From positions 1-64,000 of the forward strand of contig CBDCZP010000011.1 in the NCBI GenBank assembly GCA_965224605.1: a stretch of 64,000 nucleotides of DNA, given 5' to 3'. Each line of letters opens with the position of its first letter. Within the stretch, counting starts at the first letter, position 1. Below are positions 9,670 to 18,234 of the stretch, one piece after another. The notes under the pieces were generated by a model. The model was not told where the DNA came from. It did no database searches and saw nothing but the letters and a program-made list of their open reading frames with translations. Origin of the DNA: HyVt-477 sp965224605. Lineage in GTDB: Bacteria > Pseudomonadota > Gammaproteobacteria > Thiotrichales > Thiotrichaceae. The position numbers and the translations under genes are program-made.

Positions 9670-10122
9670 GTTTTCAATAAGCGAATATTCTTTTGCCAGA
9701 TAAACCAAGGGTAACAACAGTCCAATAAATAATATTGCTGTGAGTAGTTTTAGCGGTAGGGATAAAGGTTGAGAGGGGTCATCATAAAGATTGGTTCCCT
9801 TGGTTCCCGGGGATAGCCAGAAAATAGCAATAAGCGGCGGAAAGAGCAGAAGTAGGATCGATAACCAGCCACTCCTGTTTAAATCATGGCTGCGTTGTAT
9901 GGTCAGTCTGAGTAGCATGAATATAGCCGCTAATGCAGCAAATAGAATAAGCCCGTATGCGATTTCCTTGCTTATTAAAGCTTGTCTGTTTAATTGTCCG
10001 GTAATAGCTGAAATGACCCAAAATATACTCACAGGTATGATAAATGAAAACAGAAAGTAAACAATTCTGCCAAGACGTCCCTTTGTGCCGAATAAGCTGA
10101 GTCTGCTATATCTCTTGACCAT
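9637..10122 (-). CDS. DUF805 family membrane protein
   Basis: 161-residue integral membrane protein. The N-terminal block FGTKGRLGRIVYFLF and the later IQRSHDLNRSGWLSILLL with FWLSPGTKGTNLYDDP follow the DUF805 layout, in which an arginine-rich start and an RLHD-G-SGW-type motif flank membrane helices. About four helices are visible. The function of the family is unknown. Its 3' end overlaps the end of pyrD in convergent orientation. The frame is intact even though both neighbours are broken. Confidence 0.85.
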   Translation of the reverse strand: MVKRYSRLSLFGTKGRLGRIVYFLFSFIIPVSIFWVISAITGQLNRQALISKEIAYGLILFAALAAIFMLLRLTIQRSHDLNRSGWLSILLLLFPPLIAIFWLSPGTKGTNLYDDPSQPLSLPLKLLTAILFIGLLLPLVYLAKEYSLIENLRLWLQHFFN

Positions 10123-10161
10123 GTCTCTCTATCCTTAAATGTGTATAATTTGATACTGTCA

Positions 10162-10299
10162 ATGACAAAATATAAGGATATTGTGCCTAGAATATCGGTG
10201 TGGGAATACTTGATTCATGACAAAGGAGAGTTTCTGCATGCGGAAGGACATGAGTGGTTGAGTAGGTCTGATGATTGGCAAATTACGATTATATTATAG
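10162..10299 (+). CDS. Possible small protein, 45 residues (uncertain)
   Basis: A short ORF starting at ATG 10162 (MTKYKDIVPRISVWEYLIHD) and ending at TAG 10297. It lies in the 305-bp gap between the DUF805 gene and the sulfur-globule-like gene. I see no good ribosome binding site and recognise no family. It is mixed polar and aromatic with no signal peptide or membrane segment. It could be a gene fragment, especially as this stretch of the window carries many single-base frame errors. Low confidence. Confidence 0.25.
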   Translation: MTKYKDIVPRISVWEYLIHDKGEFLHAEGHEWLSRSDDWQITIIL

Positions 10300-10328
10300 T
10301 TAAGCCTAGTTAAGCCTAGTTAAGCTTA
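10295..10328. repeat. Short tandem repeat of a 10-bp unit
   Basis: The unit AGTTAAGCCT occurs twice in direct succession, followed by a partial third copy AGTTAAGCTT, immediately after the small ORF. No function is evident. The rest of the gap up to the terminator at 10381 shows nothing recognisable. Confidence 0.7.
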
Positions 10329-10380
10329 AATAAGTCGTTCTTGTTGTTGTGTGTGAATGTGTGAATAAATTTCAGACATA

Positions 10381-10408
10381 AAAAAAGCCACTGTTTCCAG
10401 TGGCTTTT
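10381..10408 (-). terminator. Rho-independent terminator of the sulfur-globule-like gene
   Basis: A stem of seven GC-rich pairs (GCCACTG / CAGTGGC) with a TTTC loop, extended by four A:T pairs and followed on the minus strand by a T run (complement of the A run at 10381-10386). It starts 20 bp past the restored stop codon at 10428-10430, which supports that frame correction. Confidence 0.88.
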
Positions 10409-10427
10409 GAAATAAAACAGTGAAGTT

Positions 10428-11331
10428 TTATTTAGCTGTAGTTTCTGCTTTAGCAGCAGGAGCAGTAGCTTCTACTTTCACAGCAGGAGCACTTGTCTGA
10501 GTTTTACGCTGTTCTTCCATTTTCTTGAAGAAAGATTCAGCTTGTTGGCGTTGTGCTTGCATACGCTTTTGTACATCTCAAAAGAAGGTGCGTTAGGTGC
10601 AGCTACGGGCATTTGAGGTGCTGCAGGATAAGCATACATCATAGGTGCAGGCTGATACATCATAGGACGCTGTTGCATATTCATAGCAGGCATCTGCATC
10701 ATAGGACGTTGCTGCATGTTCATAGCAGGCATTTGCATCATAGGACGTTGTTGCATGTTCATAGCAGGCATTTGCATCATAGGACGTTGCTGCATGTTCA
10801 TAGCAGGCATTTGCATCTGTGGAGCTACTGCTCGAGGAGCGGCTTTTGGTGCAGGTGCTGTAGCACGTGGAGCTGGAGCAGCAGCACGAGGCATAGCCAT
10901 TGGGCGAGCATTGCTATTGAAATTATTGTTGTTCCATGGAGCTGAACCAGCGCCATTACCCGTGTTTGCACCGGTTCCAGTTGCATTTGCGTTAGCAGCA
11001 GTGTTGCCAGCGCCTGTTGTATTGCCAGTAGCGTTTCCAGCAGCATTACCTGTTCCGTCGCCAGCCATCTTGGTATCCATGTCCGTACGGCCTTTACCTT
11101 TAAACTGAATTGCAAAATCTACTTCGCCGTCAGCATCGCCTTTTCCTGTTCCCCAACCTTTAGCGTTGGCAGCACGGTGCCTTGTCCGTTACCAGCACCT
11201 TGGCCTTGACCTTGAGCAGTTCCAGCACCTTGACCCTGACCATTTCCTTTGTTCCATCCATTCCACCAATCAGCTGATGCAGTGGTAGATAGGGCGATTA
11301 GCGTTGAAAACGCGATTGCTTGTAATTTCAT
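10428..11331 (-). CDS. Secreted low-complexity protein, sulfur-globule-like, with Met-rich repeats (two 1-base disruptions)
   Basis: Start ATG 11331 after AGGAG. A signal peptide (MKLQAIAFSTLIALSTTASA) leads to a Trp/Gly/Asn/Gln-rich region beginning DWWNGWNKGNG. One base is missing near 11174-11178; the restored frame reads ANAKGWGTGKGDADGEVDFA, then a Gly/Thr/Asn/Ala-rich stretch, Pro/Ala/Arg segments and four copies of a 13-residue Met/Gln/Pro repeat. A second base is missing near 10577-10582; beyond it the frame continues as FEDVQKRMQAQRQQ and ends at 10428, just before a terminator, giving about 301 residues. Composition and an FKGKGR-type segment resemble sulfur-globule envelope proteins, which fits soeABC nearby. 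The Met repeats could alternatively bind copper. Function is inferred. Confidence 0.7.
10661..10816. repeat. Four tandem 39-bp repeats (coding)
   Basis: Four consecutive 39-bp units with only a few base differences lie inside the sulfur-globule-like gene and encode a Met/Gln/Pro 13-mer with core MPAMNMQQRPM. The repeats are in frame, so copy number can change without breaking the protein. They are not a CRISPR array because there are no unique spacers. Confidence 0.93.
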
Positions 11332-11768
11332 GAGATATCTCCTAACGATATATAAATAATAAAAGTTGAATATTCGAATATACTAAATACTTATGATTAA
11401 GAAGCAAGTATTTTTACCAGCCATATTAAAATAGTGGCGAATATTTTAGCTATAGAAGCTTAACCCTATGCTTAATATTCTCACCAACTAACAACTTGCA
11501 CATTATTGATTAAAGACTCTGGCTTATCTTGGTAAGATTCGATTACCATCCAAAGCGGTTTATAATAGGATACGGGTAGGATCGTACCCGACCCAATAAT
11601 GTGCTTGTGTCTAAATTGTCCAGATTATTAACAATATTATTAATAATTCTACCTGATTATCCACTTGTCTAAGCTTGGCATGACCTTAGATTTAAGCTTA
11701 GACAGATGAATCCCAGGTAATTCTATGACAATACCTCTGAGCTCCATATTAATGAGAATAGTATACAA
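11332..11768. other. Divergent intergenic region with a 10-bp inverted repeat
   Basis: 437 AT-rich bp between the sulfur-globule-like gene (minus) and nagZ (plus). It holds a perfect inverted repeat GTCTAAGCTT (11667-11676) and AAGCTTAGAC (11694-11703) separated by 17 bp, about 65 bp before nagZ. This could be an operator or RNA hairpin. No ORF or RNA family is recognised, and promoters for either gene could not be assigned securely. Confidence 0.5.
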
Positions 11769-12756
11769 ATGATTTTTTCACCGATGATGTTTGACTTGGA
11801 AGGAACGGAGCTTACTCAAGAGGAGCAAGAAATATTAAGGCATCCTATGATAGGAGGTGTGATATTTTTCACTCGTAATTATCAATCTGCAGAACAGGTG
11901 ACACATCTGGTAAGTCAAATACGCAAAGAGGCTGAAGCCGCTAACAAATCGATATTGATTGCGGTTGATCATGAAGGTGGAAGGGTACAAAGATTCCGAC
12001 CTGAATTTACCCAACTTCCTGCAGTAGCTTCGCTCGGGAAAACTCTACACTGAGGATAAACCTGAATCATTGAGAGTGTCACGACTACATGGCTGGTTAA
12101 TGGCCGCTGAAGTAAAAAGCGTGGGCATTGATTTTAGCTTTTCACCCGTGTTGGATTTGAACTACGAGATTAGTGATGTTATCGGTGATCGAGCATTTCA
12201 CCGCGATGCCAATATAGTTGCAGAACTGGCAAGTGCATATATTGAAGGCATGCGTGATGCTGGAATGGCTTCAACAGGTAAACATTTCCCTGGCCATGGT
12301 GCTATTAAGGAAGATTCACATCTTGCTATTCCCATTGATAGCCGTAGTAAAGAAGATATTTTTTCTGCTGACATACAGCCTTTTATTCATTTGTTTAAAG
12401 AAGGGCTTGATGCGGTTATGCCTGCTCATGTTATTTACCCAGAAATTGATAATAACCCAGCCGGGTTTTCCAGAGTCTGGCTGCAAGACATACTACGCCA
12501 GCAGCTAAAGTTTGACGGTGTTATTTTCAGCGATGATTTAACAATGGAAGGAGCATCGGTTGCCGGTGGCTTTACCGAAAGAGCTGAAGCGGCGATTGAA
12601 GCGGGTTGTGATATGATTCTAGCTTGTAATCATCGGCAAGGAGCCATTGAAATACTGGATAATGTACAGCATCAGGTTGATGCGAGAACTGCACACCGAC
12701 TAAAACGGATGCAAGGTGACGCTATTTTACAATCGTTCTTCACTTCTGGTCAGTGA
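11769..12756 (+). CDS. nagZ: Beta-N-acetylhexosaminidase NagZ (one extra base)
   Basis: Cytoplasmic glycoside hydrolase family 3 enzyme that removes GlcNAc from anhydromuropeptides in cell wall recycling. The first piece holds GGVIFFTRNY and AVDHEGGRVQRFR. An extra A in the run at 12039-12042 breaks the expected SLGKLYTEDKPESLRVSR. The second piece holds FSPVLDLNYE, the active-site loop GKHFPGHGAIKEDSH, MPAHVIY and the nucleophile region FSDDLTMEGA. Removing one base gives 328 residues, close to E. coli NagZ. This is the last frame disruption of the 5.8-12.05 kb patch and is probably a consensus error. Confidence 0.93.
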
Positions 12757-13102
12757 TCTTTGGAAAGAAGCAGTTGAGTGCGTTTACAATGCTTAGTTAG
12801 TGGCACTTTGCTAATGGTATTCTAATTTTTAATAAAGATAAGAAATAGAGAGAGAATGTGGGTCACAAATAGAGTTGTTTATTAACTAAACAATTCAAAC
12901 TTTTGACCATCATAAAAAGAAGACTGTCGTTTTATCAAAAAATTTTATAGTAAAATTGTAATAGCCGTTTGAAATGCTTTAATACATTGTATTCTAAAGA
13001 AATAAAACCTCTGTCCTCGTATCATTAGAATATCGGCATATTATTGTTATCTAACTTAATAGCGCCTATAATCGCGCCCCATTGCCCAACAGAATAATGC
13101 TT
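12757..13102. other. Intergenic region upstream of soeA
   Basis: About 340 AT-rich bp between nagZ and soeA. Apart from the promoter listed at 13044-13072 nothing is recognised. I looked for a molybdenum-cofactor-type riboswitch and saw no convincing conserved hairpins. Confidence 0.5.
13044..13072 (+). promoter_or_regulatory. Candidate sigma-70 promoter of soeABC
   Basis: TTGTTA (13044-13049) and a perfect TATAAT (13067-13072) are separated by exactly 17 bp. The expected transcription start near 13079 leaves a leader of only about 20 nt before the ATG codons at 13097 and 13103. This also argues against the upstream TTG at 13082 as the start codon. Confidence 0.7.
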
Positions 13103-16060
13103 ATGTCAAACACGCACACCATTCATGATGCACGCACAACAAGAAAAGACGTAGAAGTAAAAAGTACCACTTGTTACATGTGCGCTTGCCGCTGTGGTAT
13201 CAACGTGACTCTGGAGAAGGGTGAGGTTAGATACATCGAAGGCAACCCGGATCATCCGCTTAATAAAGGCGTGATTTGTGCAAAAGGTTCTTCGGGCATC
13301 ATGAAACAATATTCACCAGCAAGATTGACCAAAGTACTCAAACGTAAGCCTGGCACTGAGCGTGGCGCGGGTGAATTTGTCCCTATTGAGTGGGATGAAG
13401 CGTTTCAGATTATGCAAGACCGGTTAGGTGATATACGCGCTACTGATCCTGCTAAATTTGCGATGTTCACGGGTCGTGATCAGATGCAGGCGTTAACGGG
13501 CATGTTTGCCAAGCACTTTGGCACGCCTAACTACGCGGCTCACGGTGGTTTTTGTTCGGTGAATATGGCCGCAGGCATGATCTACACCATTGGTGGCTCT
13601 TTCTGGGAATTTGGTGGCCCCGATTTAGAACGCGCCAAGTTGTTTATCATGATCGGGACGGCTGAAGATCATCATTCCAATCCATTAAAAATAGAGCTTG
13701 CGCATTTTAAGCGTAATGGCGGCAAGTTTATTTCTATTAATCCTATTAGAACGGGTTATTCTGCGGTAGCCGATGAATGGATTCCTATCCGTCCGGGTAC
13801 TGACGGCGCGTTGTTTATGGCATTAATGAATGTATTAATTAAAGATGCCTTGTTTGATCGTGAGTTCCTGATCAAATATACCAATGCCGCAGAGTTGATT
13901 AATCAGGATGAAGAGAGCAACGAATTTGGTTTGTTCATTCGCACCACGGAAGATCGTAGAGAAAGCTGTGTAGACCCACAGAACAAGATTCTCTGGGATC
14001 GTGATACGGATAAACCGGTGCCCAGTCAAAATAGAAACGCCAACCCATATTTATTCGGTGAATATGAAGTTGATGGTGTGAAAGTTAAGACATCCTTCCA
14101 GCTTTTGGCGGATCGTCTGGAGAAATTCACCCCTGAATGGGCAGCGGAAATCACGGGTATTTCTGCTGAAACTATTACCCGTCTGGCTCATGAAATGGGA
14201 ATCACAGCACGTGACCAAAAAATAGAACTGCCTATTGCCTGGACAGATGTATGGGGTGAAGAGCATGACACCGTAACGGGTAATCCGGTTGCTTTCCATG
14301 CAATGCGTGGTCTTGCTGCTCACTCAAATGGTTATCACGCCATTCGTAATATGACGCTACTGATGACCTTGTTGGGAACAATTGATCGTCCCGGTGGTTT
14401 CCGTCATAAAGCACCGTTCCCACGGCCCATACCTCCTTGTGCGAAGCCTCCAAAAGGCCCGGAAGATGTACAGCCTAATACAGAATTAAACGGGATGCCT
14501 TTGGGTTTTCCGGCATCACCGGACGATTTATTTGTAGATGATAAGGGCAATCCTGTTCGGCTTGATAAAGCCTTCTCATGGGAGCATCCATTGTCGGCAC
14601 ATGGTTTGATGCATAACGCCATTACTAATGCATGGCGTGGCGATCCTCATAAAATTGACACCTTGTTATTGTTCATGGCGAATATGGCATGGAACTCATC
14701 TATGAATACCAGTGAAGTCCGTAAGATGCTGGTCGATAAGGATGAGAGCGGCGAGTATAAGATTCCATTTATTATTGTTGCGGATGCGTTTCAGTCTGAA
14801 ACAGTACAGTTTGCAGACTTGGTACTGCCAGATACGACTTATCTTGAACGTCACGATGTGATGTCGATGCTGGATCGTCCTATTTCTGAATTTGATGGCC
14901 CGGTTGATTCAGTGCGTATTCCTATTCTACCGCCAACCGGTGATTGTAAGCCGTTTCAGGAAGTGTTGATTGAGATGGGTGTGAGGCTTGGTTTAAAACC
15001 ATTTGTGCATGAAAATGGTAAGGCTAAATATCGAGACTATCCTGATTTTATTATCAATCATGAAACAGCTCCAGGGTCTGGTATTGGTTTCCTTGCGGGT
15101 TGGCGTGGCAAGTCGGGTGAGAAATCCATGAAAGGCGAGCCAAACCCTAATCAGTGGGAAATGTACGCTAACAATAACTGTGTATATCAACATAAATTAC
15201 CGCCTTCTTATCAGTACATGCGTAATTGGAATGAAGGCTACCTAGAGTGGGCGCGTCATCATGGTCTAACTCGTTATGTCGAGCCTATTCAAATACAGAT
15301 CTATTCAGAAATATTTCAGGAGTTTAGACGTGCCGCACAAGGCATACGCCCCGGTAAACAGCCACCTGATCATTTGCGGGAGCGTGTCAAAACCTATTTT
15401 GATCCACTGCCGATGTATCACGAGCCGTTAGAAGTAGAAATGACGAACCGCCGCGAATATCCGTTGAGCGCTATTACTCAACGCCCAATGGCAATGTATC
15501 ACTCCTGGGATTCACAAAACCCCTGGTTGCGCCAGATTCATGCACATAACTATTTATACATGCATCCGAGTGTCGGTAATCAAAATGGTTTTGACGATGG
15601 CGACTGGATATGGGTAGAGTCTATGCATGGCAAAGTTCGCTGTATGTGCAAGTTTTCACAAACAGTCGAGCCAGGTACGGTCTGGACATGGAATGCGATT
15701 GGTAAAGCATCGGGTGCCTGGGGTCTGGATAAAAAGGCCAATGAATCAAACAAGGGATTTTTGCTGAATCATCTGATTGCTGAAGAACTACCCTGTCGTA
15801 CTAAGGAAGGTACTATTTCTAATTCTGATCCAATAACCGGTCAAGCGGGTTGGTACGATGTCAGAGTGAAAGTCTATAAGGCAGAAGAGGGCGAAGAGGT
15901 CACTTCACCTGTATTTAAGACTATGAAACCATTACCGGGCATGCTGAACCGATCAAAACCTGGTGCACCATTGTCGTATCAAAGTGGTAAAGGTTTTTTC
16001 AAAAAGATGTTAGATGGCGCGAAGAAGCTCTCAGTGTCCAAATCAGGGAGTGCTAAATAA
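13103..16060 (+). CDS. soeA: Sulfite-oxidising molybdoenzyme catalytic subunit SoeA
   Basis: Large molybdopterin oxidoreductase subunit of the complex-iron-sulfur molybdoenzyme family, which in SoeABC oxidises sulfite to sulfate on the cytoplasmic side of the membrane. The N-terminus carries the [4Fe-4S] motif CYMCACRCG with the fourth cysteine in GVICAKGS. There is no twin-arginine signal, consistent with cytoplasmic SoeA and unlike periplasmic DMSO or thiosulfate reductases. The length is about 985 residues. ATG 13103 (MSNTHTIHD) or 13097 is preferred over a longer TTG start because the likely promoter ends at 13072. The stop is immediately followed by the soeB ATG. Assignment rests on the family plus the ABC gene order with soeBC; a related DMSO-reductase-like activity cannot be fully excluded. 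Confidence 0.88.
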   Translation: MSNTHTIHDARTTRKDVEVKSTTCYMCACRCGINVTLEKGEVRYIEGNPDHPLNKGVICAKGSSGIMKQYSPARLTKVLKRKPGTERGAGEFVPIEWDEAFQIMQDRLGDIRATDPAKFAMFTGRDQMQALTGMFAKHFGTPNYAAHGGFCSVNMAAGMIYTIGGSFWEFGGPDLERAKLFIMIGTAEDHHSNPLKIELAHFKRNGGKFISINPIRTGYSAVADEWIPIRPGTDGALFMALMNVLIKDALFDREFLIKYTNAAELINQDEESNEFGLFIRTTEDRRESCVDPQNKILWDRDTDKPVPSQNRNANPYLFGEYEVDGVKVKTSFQLLADRLEKFTPEWAAEITGISAETITRLAHEMGITARDQKIELPIAWTDVWGEEHDTVTGNPVAFHAMRGLAAHSNGYHAIRNMTLLMTLLGTIDRPGGFRHKAPFPRPIPPCAKPPKGPEDVQPNTELNGMPLGFPASPDDLFVDDKGNPVRLDKAFSWEHPLSAHGLMHNAITNAWRGDPHKIDTLLLFMANMAWNSSMNTSEVRKMLVDKDESGEYKIPFIIVADAFQSETVQFADLVLPDTTYLERHDVMSMLDRPISEFDGPVDSVRIPILPPTGDCKPFQEVLIEMGVRLGLKPFVHENGKAKYRDYPDFIINHETAPGSGIGFLAGWRGKSGEKSMKGEPNPNQWEMYANNNCVYQHKLPPSYQYMRNWNEGYLEWARHHGLTRYVEPIQIQIYSEIFQEFRRAAQGIRPGKQPPDHLRERVKTYFDPLPMYHEPLEVEMTNRREYPLSAITQRPMAMYHSWDSQNPWLRQIHAHNYLYMHPSVGNQNGFDDGDWIWVESMHGKVRCMCKFSQTVEPGTVWTWNAIGKASGAWGLDKKANESNKGFLLNHLIAEELPCRTKEGTISNSDPITGQAGWYDVRVKVYKAEEGEEVTSPVFKTMKPLPGMLNRSKPGAPLSYQSGKGFFKKMLDGAKKLSVSKSGSAK

Positions 16061-16789
16061 ATGACTCAACTGGCTTTAATTATAGATTTGAATGTATGTG
16101 TAGGCTGTAGCGCTTGTGTGACTTCTTGTAAAGAATGGAATGCCTCAGGTGAAGCAGGACCCATGACAGACTTTAACGCCTATGGTGAAGATCCTACTGG
16201 TACTTTTTTCAATCGTGTTCAGTCTTTTGAAGTAGGTGAGTTTCCTGATACGGAAATGGTGCACTTCCCTAAATCATGTCTACACTGTGAAGATCCTCCT
16301 TGTGTGCCTGTGTGTCCAACGGGTGCAAGTTATAAGCGAGAAGAAGACGGTATCGTGCTGGTTGATTATGACAAATGCGTGGGTTGTAAATATTGTGCAT
16401 GGGCGTGTCCTTATGGCGCACGTGAAATCGATGAGCAACAAAAAGTCATGAAAAAATGTACGTTATGTGTAGATCGAATTTATGACACTAATTTACCTGA
16501 AGATCGTCGTCAGCCCGCGTGTGTGTTAGCTTGTCCTACTTCTGCACGTATCTTTGGTGATGTACATGATGAGCATTCGGAAGTGTCGAGATTGATTCGT
16601 GAAGAAGGTGGATATCAGCTGATGCCAGAGTGGGGTACACGACCTGCTAATCATTACCTGCCGCGTAGAAAAATGAAGATTGATATACAGGAAGAGGCAT
16701 TGGAGCGAGTAGAGAACCCATTAAAAGGCGAGAACTTTACCAAGCCTGCTGATGATGACATGACGCTTGAAGATTCAAGCTGGAGTTAA
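16061..16789 (+). CDS. soeB: Sulfite-oxidising enzyme iron-sulfur subunit SoeB
   Basis: Electron-transfer subunit with four [4Fe-4S] clusters linking SoeA to the membrane subunit. The four cysteine groups are visible in order: CVGCSACVTSC, CLHCEDPPCVPVCP, CVGCKYCAWACP and CTLCVDR with CVLACP. The 242 residues match DmsB/SoeB-type proteins. The ATG abuts the soeA stop, so translation is coupled. No export signal is seen. soeC follows after a 350-bp gap filled with palindromic repeats, which may alter the transcript balance between AB and C. Confidence 0.92.
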   Translation: MTQLALIIDLNVCVGCSACVTSCKEWNASGEAGPMTDFNAYGEDPTGTFFNRVQSFEVGEFPDTEMVHFPKSCLHCEDPPCVPVCPTGASYKREEDGIVLVDYDKCVGCKYCAWACPYGAREIDEQQKVMKKCTLCVDRIYDTNLPEDRRQPACVLACPTSARIFGDVHDEHSEVSRLIREEGGYQLMPEWGTRPANHYLPRRKMKIDIQEEALERVENPLKGENFTKPADDDMTLEDSSWS

Positions 16790-16810
16790 TACTCTTAAGT
16801 GTTATCTAGT

Positions 16811-16960
16811 TAGTTACCGTCCAGAATGAATAGTCTTTTGTAGGCCGGATAAGGAACGCCATCCGGCAAGTCAATGAATAAACTAGACTTTGTCGGATGG
16901 CGCTTCGCTTATCCGACCTACGTTGTAAATTATTCGGTCTTTCTGGATGGTAACTAATTT
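16811..16960. repeat. REP-like palindromic element, family A1
   Basis: Imperfect inverted arms at 16840-16869 and 16890-16921 share the core GTAGGTCGGATAAG and GCCATCCGAC. They are nested inside outer inverted ends (AGTTACCGTCCAGAA near 16813 and TTTCTGGATGGTAACT near 16940-16955). A single arm of the same core recurs at 44788-44820. Together with the next element it fills the soeB-soeC gap. Confidence 0.8.
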
Positions 16961-16967
16961 AGTAAAA

Positions 16968-17065
16968 GTAGCCTGCGTTGAGGAACGAAACGCGGGGGTT
17001 ATGCAACGTATTGATTCCCGTGTTTCGCTATCGCTCAACACAGGCTACAAAGACTACTGTCTTCT
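16968..17065. repeat. REP-like palindromic element, family A2
   Basis: Arms at 16968-16996 and 17017-17052 are inverted copies around GTAGCCTGTGTTGAG and GAAACACGGG. An arm with about 94% identity by eye lies at 3447-3482. A short CTGGGTGGTTACTAA end resembling the outer end of family A1 follows, so the two elements may share an outer module. They could form strong RNA hairpins between soeB and soeC. Confidence 0.78.
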
Positions 17066-17141
17066 GGGTGGTTACTAAATTATGTTTCGATTCAATTAAC
17101 TAAATATCGAAACTTGTTATACAAAATATATAGGTAAACAT

Positions 17142-18116
17142 ATGCATCCCGCATTTTCAGTAATATTTTTGACCACTTTGCTAGGTATAGCACAAGGTCT
17201 TTTCACTGCTTTGATTACGGCGCAAGTCTACACCTTGGTAGAGTTAGTGCCAGTTGATAAGTCGCATGAGTTTTATGCTGTGGGGACCGTGGTGGTTATT
17301 ATCTTTGTTGCATTGGCGCTATTTGCATCATTCTTCCATTTAGGTCGCCCAGAACGAGCATGGAGAACAGTGAGTCAATGGCGGACTTCATGGCTATCGC
17401 GTGAAGTCATTGTCTTGCCTTCATTCGGTGCAGTCGCATTCCTCTATGGTGTTATCCAGTGGTTCGGGCTTGATTTTGAAGTATTAAAACTGGGCCAATA
17501 TAGTATTTCATTGTCATTGCTAGTAGGGCTATGGGGTGTTGCCCTTAGTTTTGTTTTGTTTATCTGTACAGGGATGATTTATGCTTGTATTCGTTTTTTA
17601 CAAGAATGGTCAACACCACTAACGGTTGTTAATTTCATTATGCTAGGTCTGGCTTCTGGTTTTACCGTCGCAACGGTTTACGGAATATATACAGCACCAG
17701 GTTTAGTGAATATGTTTGGTGGATGGGCTATCGTCTTTACCGTAATAGCTGCACTGACTCGTATCAGCGCTTTGGTCCGAAATTCGCGTATCAAACCCAA
17801 ATCAACACCCACGACAGCGATAGGTGTCAGACACAGCAAAATTAGACAAACAGCCCAAGGTGCTATGGGGGGATCATTTAATACCCGTGAGTATTTTCAT
17901 GGTAAAAGTGGTCTATTTTTGAAGGTGGTCAAGTGGAGTTTTCTAGCACTAGCCTTTCTCGTGCCGATTGTTTTGCTTACCATCGGTTTGCTTACTAAAG
18001 TGGCTATTGCTGTGGTTGCAGCAGCTGTTATTCAATATATTGGTTTGATTTTAGAGCGCTGGTTTTTCTTTGCTCAAGCCAATCATCCGCAGAATATTTA
18101 TTATCAGGCAACTTAA
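17142..18116 (+). CDS. soeC: Sulfite-oxidising enzyme membrane anchor subunit SoeC
   Basis: DmsC/NrfD-like integral membrane subunit that passes electrons from SoeB to the quinone pool. The 324 residues show about eight hydrophobic helices, beginning MHPAFSVIFLTTLLGIAQGL. The motif FHLGRPERAWRTVSQWRTSWLSREV is characteristic of DmsC-type anchors. It is separated from soeB by 350 bp of palindromic repeats. The start ATG is preceded by AGG 9 bp upstream. Together with soeA and soeB this completes the complex. Confidence 0.88.
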   Translation: MHPAFSVIFLTTLLGIAQGLFTALITAQVYTLVELVPVDKSHEFYAVGTVVVIIFVALALFASFFHLGRPERAWRTVSQWRTSWLSREVIVLPSFGAVAFLYGVIQWFGLDFEVLKLGQYSISLSLLVGLWGVALSFVLFICTGMIYACIRFLQEWSTPLTVVNFIMLGLASGFTVATVYGIYTAPGLVNMFGGWAIVFTVIAALTRISALVRNSRIKPKSTPTTAIGVRHSKIRQTAQGAMGGSFNTREYFHGKSGLFLKVVKWSFLALAFLVPIVLLTIGLLTKVAIAVVAAAVIQYIGLILERWFFFAQANHPQNIYYQAT

Positions 18117-18165
18117 CCTCTTTAGCTTCGTCTAAGGATCTCTGATTAAGTCATGTTTTCTGAAA

Positions 18166-18214
18166 GTGAGCCTTTAGAGACTGTGCAAGACTTTAGTTAT
18201 GGCTGCACAAGGGG
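18166..18214. repeat. Short relative of the 50.1-kb composite repeat
   Basis: The stretch GTGAGCCTTTAGAGACTGTG, continuing GCAAGACTT, closely matches the left end of the element at 50127-50322. It is followed by an inverted GCTGCACAAG. It lies between the convergent genes soeC and the exporter and looks like an internally deleted copy. Confidence 0.6.
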
Positions 18215-18234
18215 AAGACGGTGATCTGTCTCAC

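Noticed and set aside
10661..10816. Possible CRISPR array
   Set aside because: Repeats are contiguous 39-mers without unique spacers and are in frame within a coding region. No cas genes are present.
10553..11108. Open frames on the plus strand over the Met-rich repeats (His- and Cys-rich translations)
   Set aside because: They are antisense to the repeat protein and exist only because the 39-bp unit lacks stops in several frames. They have no start context.
12757..13040. Molybdenum cofactor riboswitch upstream of soeA
   Set aside because: The likely promoter lies downstream of this stretch, so it would not be in the leader, and no conserved hairpin set was visible.
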